From contig CALFMX010000121.1 in the NCBI GenBank assembly GCA_937902565.1, positions 1 through 8,792 of the forward strand: 8,792 bases of DNA, written 5' to 3'. Origin of the DNA: an uncultured Spirochaetales bacterium. Its GTDB lineage: Bacteria; Spirochaetota; Spirochaetia; Sphaerochaetales; Sphaerochaetaceae. The notes under the pieces are model-generated. The model had not been told where the DNA came from. It was given only the letters and a program-made list of their open reading frames with translations, and did no database searches. The translations under genes and the position numbers were made by a program. Within the stretch, counting starts at the first letter, position 1. Each line of letters begins with the position of its first letter. Below, one piece after another: positions 1 to 6,030 of the stretch.

Positions 1-678
1 CATGTGGATGTCGCGATCGATCACCAGACCCTCGATCTGGTGGAACATCGGCGTGTGGGTCGCGTCGGAATCCTTACGGAAGGTGCGGCCCGGCGCGATG
101 ATGCGGATCGGCGGCTTCTGCGACATCATGGTGCGGACCTGCACCGGGCTGGTGTGGGTGCGCAGCACCTTGCGCTCGCCCGTCTCCGGGTCGGGCTTGA
201 GGAAGAAGGTGTCGTGCATTTCCCGCGCCGGATGCTTGGGCGGGAAGTTCAGGGCGGTGAAGTTGTGGTAGTCGTCCTCGATGTCCGGCCCCTCGGCGAC
301 CGAGAAGCCCATGTCGGCGAAGACGGCGACCATCTCGTCCATGACCTGCATGGTCGGATGCACCCCGCCCTTGCGGCGCGGACGGCTGGGCAGGGTCAGG
401 TCGACCCGCTCGGCCAGCAGGCGGGCGTCCAGCTCGGCGGCCTCCAGCTCAAGCTTCTTGGCGGCGATGGCGGCGCTCACACGGTCGCGCAGACCGTTGA
501 TGATGGGCCCCTGTTCGCGGCGTTCATCGGGGCTGAGCGCGCCCATCCCCTTGAGCAGGGCCGAGACGGCGCCGGTCTTGCCGAGGGCGGCGACACGCAC
601 CTCCTCGATCGCAGCGACGCTTTCGGCCGCTCCGATGGCGTTGATCAGGTCGAGTTCCAGTTGGGCGAGATCGGTCAT
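1..678 (-). CDS. pheS: Phenylalanyl-tRNA synthetase alpha subunit, 5' part only
   Basis: This subunit carries the catalytic site that charges tRNA(Phe) with phenylalanine, as part of the cytoplasmic alpha2beta2 enzyme with PheT. The frame begins at ATG 678 ([10 protein letters not shown]) and stays open to base 1, giving 226 codons. The family is usually about 340-360 residues, so roughly the last third, including class II motif 3, lies outside the window. Residues 1-90 are the Ala/Glu-rich helical N-terminal arm that contacts tRNA. The catalytic domain starts near [12 protein letters not shown] (105-116, motif 1 region). Motif 2 is clear at [16 protein letters not shown] (197-212) and HQIEGLVID (213-221). 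No strong Shine-Dalgarno precedes the ATG, but the N-terminus matches the family. Dodecin and the rplT tail lie upstream on the same strand, in keeping with the conserved rplT-pheS-pheT neighbourhood. GC content is higher than in genes right of about 1200, and this segment probably comes from another organism. Confidence 0.95.
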   Translation of the reverse strand, partial: MTDLAQLELDLINAIGAAESVAAIEEVRVAALGKTGAVSALLKGMGALSPDERREQGPIINGLRDRVSAAIAAKKLELEAAELDARLLAERVDLTLPSRPRRKGGVHPTMQVMDEMVAVFADMGFSVAEGPDIEDDYHNFTALNFPPKHPAREMHDTFFLKPDPETGERKVLRTHTSPVQVRTMMSQKPPIRIIAPGRTFRKDSDATHTPMFHQIEGLVIDRDIHM

Positions 679-748
679 GGTCCGCAGCGTCTAGCCCGAC
701 ATGGCCGTCACGCAAAGCCTTCAGCGTCGATCAGGCTCAGTCGCCCCC

Positions 749-952
749 TCAATCCGCCAGGACGAAACTGATCTTCATATTGACCCGGTACTCGGCGATC
801 TTGCCGTCGCGGACCACCACCTTCTGATCCTGGACCCAGGCGCCTTCGACATGACGCAGGGTCTTGTCGGCGCGGGCGATCCCCTGGGTGATGGCGTCGT
901 CGAAGCTGACCGTGGACGACGCGGTGATTTCGGTGACGCGAGCAATGGACAT
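749..952 (-). CDS. Dodecin family flavin-binding protein
   Basis: Dodecins are small proteins that assemble into hollow 12-mers and bind riboflavin, FMN or their breakdown products. They are thought to store or sequester free flavin in the cytoplasm. The product is 67 residues (begins MSIARVTEI, ends NMKISFVLAD), the usual family length. It shows the beta-alpha-beta-beta pattern: strand 2-10, helix 16-34 (SFDDAITQGIARADKTLR), then strands around 38-49 and 53-65. W39 and Q41/Q43 fall where the family has its flavin-stacking Trp and hydrogen-bonding Gln. ATG 952 is chosen because a perfect AGGAGG (plus-strand CCTCCT at 961-966) lies 8 nt upstream. The frame is open up to 1039, but that extension does not resemble dodecin. 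The gene sits between the rplT terminator and pheS, 70 bp before the pheS start. Confidence 0.9.
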   Translation of the reverse strand: MSIARVTEITASSTVSFDDAITQGIARADKTLRHVEGAWVQDQKVVVRDGKIAEYRVNMKISFVLAD

Positions 953-1041
953 CGAAAATGCCTCCTGAACCGCCGTGTCGCCTGTCGACCGGCTGCGGAA
1001 CTCCAACGCCCGACCGGCCGAAAAGTCCGGTGCGACCATGA

Positions 1042-1076
1042 AAAACGCCCGCCCCGGAAACCGGGACGGGCGTTTT
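1042..1076 (-). terminator. Strong GC-rich hairpin terminator downstream of rplT tail
   Basis: Two 16-nt arms (1042-1057 and 1061-1076) pair with one mismatch around an AAA loop. The outer base pairs are A4/T4, so a T run follows the stem in either direction. It begins 24 bp past the TAA at 1100-1102 that ends the L20-like frame on the minus strand, so it most likely ends an rplT transcript. The mirrored A/T ends mean it could also work on the plus strand. Confidence 0.85.
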
Positions 1077-1099
1077 CAGCACCAATGATGCGGTATCGC

Positions 1100-1147
1100 T
1101 TAGGCGGCCAGAGCGGCGCGGACCTTCTCGGCGATGGCCTTGAGGGC
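1100..1147 (-). pseudogene. rplT: 3' end of ribosomal protein L20 gene, cut by the chimeric join
   Basis: The last 14-15 codons before TAA 1100-1102 read ALKAIAEKVRAALAA. This aligns without gaps to the L20 C-terminus, which in E. coli ends AFTALVEKAKAALA (8 of 14 identical, most of the rest conservative). The position agrees: a terminator, then pheS, follow on the same strand, and rplT normally precedes pheS in proteobacteria. The rest of L20 (about 100 residues) is absent. Upstream in the same frame the sequence becomes a membrane protein unlike L20. The left limit is certain. The right limit is an estimate, because the join cannot be placed to the base. Confidence 0.6.
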
Positions 1148-1288
1148 GCTGCTGAGCTCCCGCTTCTGCTTCTCCTCGCTGATCGATCGGGTCCACCGTC
1201 CCAGGAAGAGGATCGCCACCGTGATGAGCAGCACGGCGATAATGAGGATGATGATTTGGATTACACGGTTGGAACCACGTTTTGCCAT
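1100..1288 (-). CDS. Chimeric open frame: small membrane protein start fused to L20 tail
   Basis: This 62-codon frame starts MAKRGSNRV at ATG 1288. A basic N-terminus is followed by one hydrophobic segment (about residues 9-30, rich in I/L/V), then a charged stretch SISEEKQKREL (35-45). From about residue 48 it reads as the C-terminus of ribosomal protein L20. I infer that only the first 35-47 residues belong to the right-hand genome, and that the true gene continued into DNA now missing. I do not recognise its family; it looks like a single-pass inner-membrane protein with its tail in the cytoplasm. It follows the sugar kinase gene by 37 bp on the same strand. No Shine-Dalgarno precedes the ATG, but a promoter-like pair lies just upstream (1296-1325). 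The 62-aa product as written is probably not a natural protein. Confidence 0.45.
   Translation of the reverse strand: MAKRGSNRVIQIIILIIAVLLITVAILFLGRWTRSISEEKQKRELSSALKAIAEKVRAALAA
1138..1190. other. Probable junction between two unrelated genomes
   Basis: Left of this interval the genes are an L20 tail, dodecin and pheS of alphaproteobacterial style. Right of it they look spirochaete-like. The L20 similarity stops near 1147, and the charged residues encoded by about 1154-1186 fit the membrane protein better than L20. The break therefore most likely falls at about 1140-1155, with the wider range as a safe limit. No insertion sequence, tRNA or direct repeat that could explain a natural insertion is visible here. 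Confidence 0.7.
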
Positions 1289-1295
1289 ATGTATC

Positions 1296-1325
1296 AGTGT
1301 ACTTGCAAAGCCGATGGTAGGGCAA
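1296..1325 (-). promoter_or_regulatory. Weak promoter candidate for the small membrane protein
   Basis: On the minus strand TTGCCC (1320-1325) and TACACT (1296-1301) are 18 bp apart. The expected start is at about 1289, one base before ATG 1288. The -35 is only half-matched and it abuts the kinase stop codon, so this is tentative. Confidence 0.25.
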
Positions 1326-2294
1326 CTACAGCGAGGCGAGCAGGGCCCTCACCTCCTCCTTGGTCGGAGGGCTGCACCCCTTGCGGCTGCAGTTGATGGC
1401 ACTCGCCCCACTGGCCCAGAGCAGTGCCTCCTCGATGACATCGAGCCCCAGCGTCCGCATCTCGGGTTCCTCCCCATCACAGCCGAAGCAGTCGCGGTCG
1501 TGGAGGAAGGTCAAAATCGAGCCACTGAAGGTATCACCGGCTCCCACCGTATCGATGACCGGCAGGTCGATGATCGCCTGCTTCCTCACGTTGCCGTCCG
1601 GGGTATACCACTCCGCCCCCTTGCTCCCGAGGGTGAGGATGACGTGCAGCTGCTTCTCTTTGGCCACCTCGGCGGCCTTGGCGTGGATATCGCAATCGGG
1701 GTAGAGGTAGGAGAGGTCCTCATCACTGAGCTTCATGATCGACGCAAGGGCCATCGCCTCATCCATCCGGCATCGGAAGGCATCTGCATCGGCGATGACC
1801 GCAGGGCGGACGTTCGGGTCGAGGAAGATCACCGGCCGTGGCTCGAACTCGCTCAGGGCGGCAAGGACAGCCGAGGAGCTTGGCTCCAGGGCCAGGACCA
1901 AGGACCCGATATGAACGACCCTGAGATCGGTGTGCTCACCCATGACGGTGATCAACTCATCCTTGGTCACGCAGAGTGGTGCACTGCCGTCAAGGAAGAA
2001 GGCGTAGGAGGCACTGCCGCTCTCATCGAGGGAGGCGAAGGCCAGAAGCGAGGGCTCGCGTGCCGCACAGAGGGTGGGATCGAACATCACCCGGTTTTCC
2101 ACCAGATGGTCGAGCATCCGAACGCCGAACATATCGCCAGAGATCTTGCCGATGAAGCCCACCGGTGCATCCTGCAGGGCCGCCGCTGTCGCTGCATTGA
2201 GGGCACAGCCCCCGACAAACGAATCAAAGCTCACCACGTCTTTTCCAGCCTTGGCGATAAAATCGATCAACGCCTCTCCCATGATCCCAATCAT
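1326..2294 (-). CDS. PfkB-family sugar kinase, fructokinase-like
   Basis: This is a cytoplasmic ribokinase/PfkB-fold enzyme that transfers phosphate from ATP to a sugar hydroxyl; fructose is the likeliest substrate. The product is 322 residues, a normal family length. The N-terminal start MIGIMGEALID places the sugar-binding Asp at 11, and VGGCALNAA (27-35) is the Gly-Gly sugar-site signature. LDPNVRP (158-164) is the typical central strand motif. TLGSKGAEW (221-229) and DTVGAGDTF (248-256) form the ATP and anion-hole region, with D254 as catalytic base. The ATG at 2294 is supported by AAGGAGGG (complement of 2301-2308) six bases upstream. The small membrane protein frame lies 37 bp downstream. 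The gene is divergent from the DUF1349-like gene, with 98 bp between starts. Substrate specificity cannot be settled from sequence; other PfkB members act on ribose, tagatose, KDG or nucleosides. Confidence 0.9.
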   Translation of the reverse strand: MIGIMGEALIDFIAKAGKDVVSFDSFVGGCALNAATAAALQDAPVGFIGKISGDMFGVRMLDHLVENRVMFDPTLCAAREPSLLAFASLDESGSASYAFFLDGSAPLCVTKDELITVMGEHTDLRVVHIGSLVLALEPSSSAVLAALSEFEPRPVIFLDPNVRPAVIADADAFRCRMDEAMALASIMKLSDEDLSYLYPDCDIHAKAAEVAKEKQLHVILTLGSKGAEWYTPDGNVRKQAIIDLPVIDTVGAGDTFSGSILTFLHDRDCFGCDGEEPEMRTLGLDVIEEALLWASGASAINCSRKGCSPPTKEEVRALLASL

Positions 2295-2357
2295 CTCTCA
2301 CCCTCCTTGGTCTTGCCCATAGGGTACACCAAGTGCGCCATTCGTTAAAGCAGGATG

Positions 2358-2386
2358 TGGATAAAACTTCTCCAAACCCCTATACT
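2358..2386 (+). promoter_or_regulatory. Promoter candidate for the DUF1349-like gene
   Basis: TGGATA (2358-2363) and TATACT (2381-2386) are separated by exactly 17 bp. The expected start is at 2393, the A of the chosen ATG. That would make the mRNA leaderless, which would fit the absence of a usable Shine-Dalgarno (GGAG is only 2 nt from the ATG). Confidence 0.5.
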
Positions 2387-2392
2387 GGAGCC

Positions 2393-2920
2393 ATGAAACG
2401 CCCCACCCTCAACGACTTTGCCTGGATCAGGGAGCCGATGCGGTATACGCAGCGCCGCCTCTCAGTGGGCGTGACCGTCGCTGCGCACACCCCCCCTCCC
2501 CCCCGCTCAGGGCTGCTGCTGGCAGTCAGTGACGAGTACTTCGACTGTGAAATGGCCATCACCTCAGAAGACGGCCTTGAAGCCGGCCTGGTCCTCTATC
2601 ACACCGACACCACCTTCATCGCCATAGGCCTGACTGCAGACACCGTGGTCATCACCTCGTCGGTGATGGGCTGGTCAAACCGTTGGCAGGTGGGAAGGGG
2701 CGATCGCCCTTCGGGGAGCACCATATGGGCGATGAACAGAACAGACGAGGGGGTGGCTATCGGGTACCGCTCCAACGGTGATGACCAGGTCAACTGGATC
2801 GGCCGCTTCACCCTCCCGGGCCTGGAAAAATCGGTGAGTTTTGGTCCCTATTTCACCAATGGGGGAGAGACCGAACTGAACGCCGCCATCGAGGCATTCC
2901 ACTACCGTAGAGTGGAGTAG
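2393..2920 (+). CDS. DUF1349-like concanavalin-fold protein
   Basis: The product is 175 residues, beginning MKRPTLNDFAWIREP. It is Trp/Thr/Gly-rich with alternating hydrophobic strands, has no signal peptide and no membrane segment, and is probably a cytoplasmic beta-sandwich. FDCEMAITSEDGLEAGLVLY (about 51-70) followed by a strand ending in IAIGL resembles the jelly-roll domain of DUF1349 and of the C-terminal module of GH43 xylosidases. The tail SFGPYFTNGGETEL is also in that style. Such domains are thought to bind or sense carbohydrate, but no catalytic role can be claimed. A GTG at 2333 would add 20 residues; ATG 2393 is preferred because the family-like sequence starts there and a promoter ends just before it. 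Two runs of seven C (2490-2496 and 2498-2504) lie in the coding region and encode PPPP. It is divergent from the sugar kinase, so a sugar-related role is possible. Confidence 0.7.
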   Translation: MKRPTLNDFAWIREPMRYTQRRLSVGVTVAAHTPPPPRSGLLLAVSDEYFDCEMAITSEDGLEAGLVLYHTDTTFIAIGLTADTVVITSSVMGWSNRWQVGRGDRPSGSTIWAMNRTDEGVAIGYRSNGDDQVNWIGRFTLPGLEKSVSFGPYFTNGGETELNAAIEAFHYRRVE

Positions 2921-2949
2921 GCCCTACTCGCACAAGCGTTGCTCTTGTG
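2915..2949 (+). repeat. Two tandem inverted repeats between the DUF1349-like gene and glnS
   Basis: GAGTAG (2915-2920) pairs with CTACTC (2924-2929) and includes the TAG stop codon. CACAAG (2931-2936) pairs with CTTGTG (2944-2949). No T run follows, so neither is a standard intrinsic terminator. The second overlaps the upstream part of the proposed glnS promoter. Confidence 0.5.
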
Positions 2950-2956
2950 GTACTAT
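2948..2956 (+). promoter_or_regulatory. Extended -10 promoter candidate for glnS
   Basis: TGG followed by TACTAT (2951-2956) fits an extended -10 element. No good -35 lies 16-18 bp upstream. It would give a leader of about 40 nt before ATG 3005. Confidence 0.35.
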
Positions 2957-3004
2957 GCACACATCAAAAGAGCCCCTTTGGAAGGGCGTAAGGTAGGTCT
3001 GGAA

Positions 3005-4702
3005 ATGGACGAGAGAGTCGAGGCAAAAGCCCCGTCAAACTTTTTGGAACGAATCATCGAAGATGATCTTGCCGCAGGCAGGGTCCCGAACAACACGATC
3101 GTCACCCGGTTCCCCCCGGAGCCGAACGGATATCTTCATATCGGCCACATCAAGTCGATCGCCCTGAACTTCGGCCTTGCCGAGAAGTATGGCGGGCGCT
3201 GCCATCTGCGCTACGATGACACCAACCCCGAGAAGGAGGAGCTGGAGTACATCGAGTCCATCAAGAGGGACATCCACTGGCTCGGCTTTGACTGGGGCGA
3301 GCATGAGTACTACGCCTCCGACTACTACGGCCAGCTCCACCAGATCGCCGTGCGCCTCATCAAGGAGGGCCTGGCCTTCGTCGACGAGCTCTCGGCAGAG
3401 GAGCTCAAGGAGAGTCGCGGCACCCTCACCGAGGCGGGCACGAACAGCCCCTACCGCGACCGTCCCATCGAGGAGAACCTCGCCCTCTTCGAGGAGATGC
3501 GCCAGGGCAAGCACCCCGAAGGTTCGATGATCCTGCGGGCCAAGATCGACATGGCCAGCCCCAACATGAACCTGCGGGACCCGACCCTCTACCGGATCAA
3601 GTTCGCCCACCACGTACGCACCGGGGATACGTGGTGCATCTACCCGATGTACGACTTCACCCACCCCATCAGTGATGCCATCGAGGACATCACCCACTCG
3701 ATCTGTACCCTCGAGTTCGAGGACCACCGCCCCGCCTACGACTGGGCAACAGAGATCGACGGCATCGACCACGCTCCGCGACAGTATGAGTTCGCCCGGC
3801 TCAACATCAACTACATGGTGATGAGCAAGCGCCGCCTCCTCAACCTGGTCCGCCTGGGCATCGTCGATGGTTGGGATGACCCGCGCATGCCGACCATCAG
3901 CGGTATCCGCCGCCGTGGCTACTCCCCCGAGTCGATGCTGGACTTCGTCGCTCGGATCGGCGTTGCAAAGAGCGAGAGTGTGGTCGACTTCTCACTGCTC
4001 GAGTTCTGTGTGCGAGAGGACCTCAACAAGAGAGCCAAGCGCCTGATGGTCGTCCTCGACCCCATCAAGCTGATCATCGACAACTACCCCGAAGGCCAGG
4101 TTGAGTACTTCGAGGCAGTGGACAATCCCGAGGACCCCGATAGCCCGACCCACCAGATCGCCTTCACCCGCGAGCTCTACATCGAAGCCGAGGACTTCTC
4201 GGAGCACCCCCCCAAGGGGTACCATCGCCTCTACATCGGCAACGAGGTACGCCTGAAGTACGCCTACTATGTCACCCCCACCTCCGTCGAGAAGGATGGG
4301 GAGGGCAACATCGTGGCAATCCACTGCTCCTACGATCCCGAATCCCGGGGCGGCACCACCGCCGATGAGCGGCGGGTGCGGGGCACCAGCCACTGGGTCA
4401 GCGCAAGCGAAGGGGTCGATATCGAGGTCCACCTCTATGACAAGCTCTTTTCAAGCGAGTATCCAGGCGAGGCGACCGGCGACTACCTCGACGACCTCAA
4501 TCCCGACTCACTCGTCATCATCCCCAACGCCAAGGCAGAGGCGGAGATCAAGAACACCGCTGTGGGCGACTACCTGCAGTTCATCCGCAACGGCTACTTC
4601 TGCCTGGACAGCAAGTACGCCGCCGAAGGAAAGCAGGTCTACAACCGGACGGTCACGCTGCGTGACTCCTGGGCCCGAATGAAGCAGAAGATGGGTATTT
4701 GA
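3005..4702 (+). CDS. glnS: Glutaminyl-tRNA synthetase
   Basis: This class I synthetase attaches glutamine to tRNA(Gln) in the cytoplasm. From ATG 3005 it is 565 residues, close to the usual bacterial 550-580. The N-terminus NFLERIIEDDLAAG leads into TRFPPEPNGYLHIGH, with the HIGH signature at 45-48. RYDDTNPEKE (69-78) and the VMSKR version of KMSKS (282-286) complete the ATP site. PMYDFTHPISDAIEDITHSICTLEFEDHR lies at about 223-251 and is the GlnRS/GluRS-I block; its form is GlnRS-like. From about 340 to the end are the two beta-barrels that read the anticodon, ending SWARMKQKMGI. The frame is open from TTG 2939, but the extra 22 residues are not family-like. The ribosome site before ATG 3005 is weak (GGTAGG about 10 nt upstream). 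Presence of GlnRS implies direct charging rather than sole reliance on the transamidation route. Confidence 0.97.
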   Translation: MDERVEAKAPSNFLERIIEDDLAAGRVPNNTIVTRFPPEPNGYLHIGHIKSIALNFGLAEKYGGRCHLRYDDTNPEKEELEYIESIKRDIHWLGFDWGEHEYYASDYYGQLHQIAVRLIKEGLAFVDELSAEELKESRGTLTEAGTNSPYRDRPIEENLALFEEMRQGKHPEGSMILRAKIDMASPNMNLRDPTLYRIKFAHHVRTGDTWCIYPMYDFTHPISDAIEDITHSICTLEFEDHRPAYDWATEIDGIDHAPRQYEFARLNINYMVMSKRRLLNLVRLGIVDGWDDPRMPTISGIRRRGYSPESMLDFVARIGVAKSESVVDFSLLEFCVREDLNKRAKRLMVVLDPIKLIIDNYPEGQVEYFEAVDNPEDPDSPTHQIAFTRELYIEAEDFSEHPPKGYHRLYIGNEVRLKYAYYVTPTSVEKDGEGNIVAIHCSYDPESRGGTTADERRVRGTSHWVSASEGVDIEVHLYDKLFSSEYPGEATGDYLDDLNPDSLVIIPNAKAEAEIKNTAVGDYLQFIRNGYFCLDSKYAAEGKQVYNRTVTLRDSWARMKQKMGI

Positions 4703-4707
4703 GTTGA

Positions 4708-4735
4708 GGGGGACGGTCACGTCCCCCTGCTTTTT
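4708..4735 (+). terminator. Hairpin with short T run after glnS
   Basis: GGGGGACG (4708-4715) and CGTCCCCC (4720-4727) form a perfect 8-bp stem with a GTCA loop, followed three bases later by TTTTT (4731-4735). It starts 6 bp after the glnS stop. It looks like an intrinsic terminator, possibly partial, since the ribosome site of the next gene follows at once. Confidence 0.65.
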
Positions 4736-4744
4736 GGAGGGATC

Positions 4745-5983
4745 ATGGAATACTTTTTCGACCAGCACTTCCATCTGATGGATATCTCCCACCCCAACCT
4801 GATCAGCTTCTTCGGATCGCTCGAGAGTGGGATTACCGAGCTCTTCACCAGTGGGGCGTTGCTGCCCTCCTACATCCTTACCCCCAAGAACCGACGCTCC
4901 CACACCCTTCTCTCCCGCATCACCAACACCCTGACGACCTTCGAGCAGCCAATCGGGCAGACGCTCCTGATGATGGAGGATGACCTTTCCGGCGCCTACG
5001 CCTCCCACGATGATGAGGCCCCGACCCCTGAGCAGCCCTACATCCGTGACGGAGCGCTCCACTTCCGCTCCCGCACCTACGACAAGATGGCGTTGTGCCC
5101 GATGTTGATGGACTTCTCATCCTCCCCGTCAAGCGACCAATCGCTCTACTACCCCTCCGTCAAGAAGGAGAAGATCCTCACCTACATCGATGATACCCTC
5201 ACCGGGTTCAGCCACTACCGCACAAACCACCCCAATGGTCTCTTCGACTTCTTCCCCTTCGTCGGCATCAACCCCCCGGTGCACTCCCTCGCCTTCATCA
5301 AGGAGCTGCTCGCCACCTTCGTGGTGACCGAACGGGCAAAGAGCCGGGGCAAACGCCGCTTCTACGGCATCAAGGTCTACCCACCGCTTGGCTACGACCC
5401 CTGGCCCGCCGACAAGGGTGAACGGGAGAAGGTCATCGCCATCTACGAGTTTTGCACCGAGAACAAAATCCCCATCATGACCCACTGCGATGACCAGGGC
5501 TTTCGCGGCCTCACCGCCAAGGAGGCGTGGCGGGTCAGTGAACCCGACGCCTGGCGCCCGGTACTGGCCCAGTTCCCGCTCCTCACCATCGACTTCGCGC
5601 ACTTTGGCTGGCAGTACACCCCGCGACAGAAGAACCCCCTGACCGTGCTCAGCGGCCTGGCCAACAAGGTTCCCGACTCGTCGTGGTTCTACCAGATCAT
5701 CGCCCTGATGAAGAGCTATCCCAACATCTATGCCGACGTCTCCTTCAGTGGGGCGAACGCCGGCTTCTACGACGAGCTCTACAACTATCTCTCCAGCCTG
5801 GAGGGCGAGGAGCGGGAGACCATCGTCAGGCGGATCCTCTTCGGCACCGACTTCTCGGTCAATCTGATGAAGGTCGAATCCTACACCTCCTACTACCGCC
5901 TCTTTGAAACCGCCCCCTTCTCGGATGATGAGATCCACAGCTTCGTACAGACCAATCCGATGCGCTACATGGGCATGAAATAG
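4745..5983 (+). CDS. Amidohydrolase-superfamily metal-dependent hydrolase
   Basis: This is a TIM-barrel hydrolase of the amidohydrolase superfamily, with cytoplasmic location inferred from the lack of a signal peptide. The product is 412 residues. Metal-site residues are visible in the expected order: HxH at H8 and H10 (DQHFHL), K210 in GIKVYPPLGYDPW, H247 in IMTHCDD, H286 in DFAHFGW, and D369 in LFGTDF. The C-terminus TNPMRYMG resembles the usual last helix (NPxRxxG). The substrate is unknown; relatives hydrolyse amides, lactones or esters, or decarboxylate aromatic acids. ATG 4745 is supported by GGAGGG (4736-4741), although the 3-nt spacing is short. It lies 42 bp after glnS, so it is either read through from glnS or depends on a promoter I cannot see. 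The downstream neighbour rbr is convergent. Confidence 0.85.
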   Translation: MEYFFDQHFHLMDISHPNLISFFGSLESGITELFTSGALLPSYILTPKNRRSHTLLSRITNTLTTFEQPIGQTLLMMEDDLSGAYASHDDEAPTPEQPYIRDGALHFRSRTYDKMALCPMLMDFSSSPSSDQSLYYPSVKKEKILTYIDDTLTGFSHYRTNHPNGLFDFFPFVGINPPVHSLAFIKELLATFVVTERAKSRGKRRFYGIKVYPPLGYDPWPADKGEREKVIAIYEFCTENKIPIMTHCDDQGFRGLTAKEAWRVSEPDAWRPVLAQFPLLTIDFAHFGWQYTPRQKNPLTVLSGLANKVPDSSWFYQIIALMKSYPNIYADVSFSGANAGFYDELYNYLSSLEGEERETIVRRILFGTDFSVNLMKVESYTSYYRLFETAPFSDDEIHSFVQTNPMRYMGMK

Positions 5984-5987
5984 AAAC

Positions 5988-6005
5988 GGCAGGCTTTCGC
6001 CTGCC
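5988..6005. terminator. Hairpin terminator between convergent amidohydrolase and rbr
   Basis: GGCAGGC (5988-5994) and GCCTGCC (5999-6005) form a perfect 7-bp stem with a TTTC loop. Read on the minus strand, the stem is followed by GTTTCTATTTC, so it serves rbr best. On the plus strand the downstream sequence is not T-rich. It sits 4 bp after the amidohydrolase stop and 25 bp after the rbr stop. Confidence 0.7.
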
Positions 6006-6030
6006 ATCATTGGTCACGTCAAAGAAGAAC

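Noticed and set aside
4..771. 255-residue plus-strand frame at the left edge
   Set aside because: It is antisense to pheS, whose class II motifs are unmistakable on the minus strand.
1181..1188. GATCGATC, which resembles a DpnII/Sau3AI re-ligation scar, as the exact chimera point
   Set aside because: If the break were here, the residues from about 37 to 47 would have to be L20. The spacing and sequence (SEEKQKREL) do not fit L20. The 8-mer can occur by chance, so it is kept only within the outer limit of the join.
1134..2348. 404-residue plus-strand open frame opposite the sugar kinase
   Set aside because: It is antisense to a clear PfkB gene with all motifs, and its translation is low-complexity with no family resemblance. 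It reflects GC-rich codon bias.
2939..3004. 22-residue upstream extension of GlnRS from TTG 2939
   Set aside because: It overlaps the proposed promoter and has no resemblance to GlnRS N-termini.
5129..6010. 293-residue minus-strand open frame opposite the amidohydrolase
   Set aside because: The Val/Gly/Glu-rich translation is typical of antisense frames. The plus strand has a complete metal site and a ribosome site.
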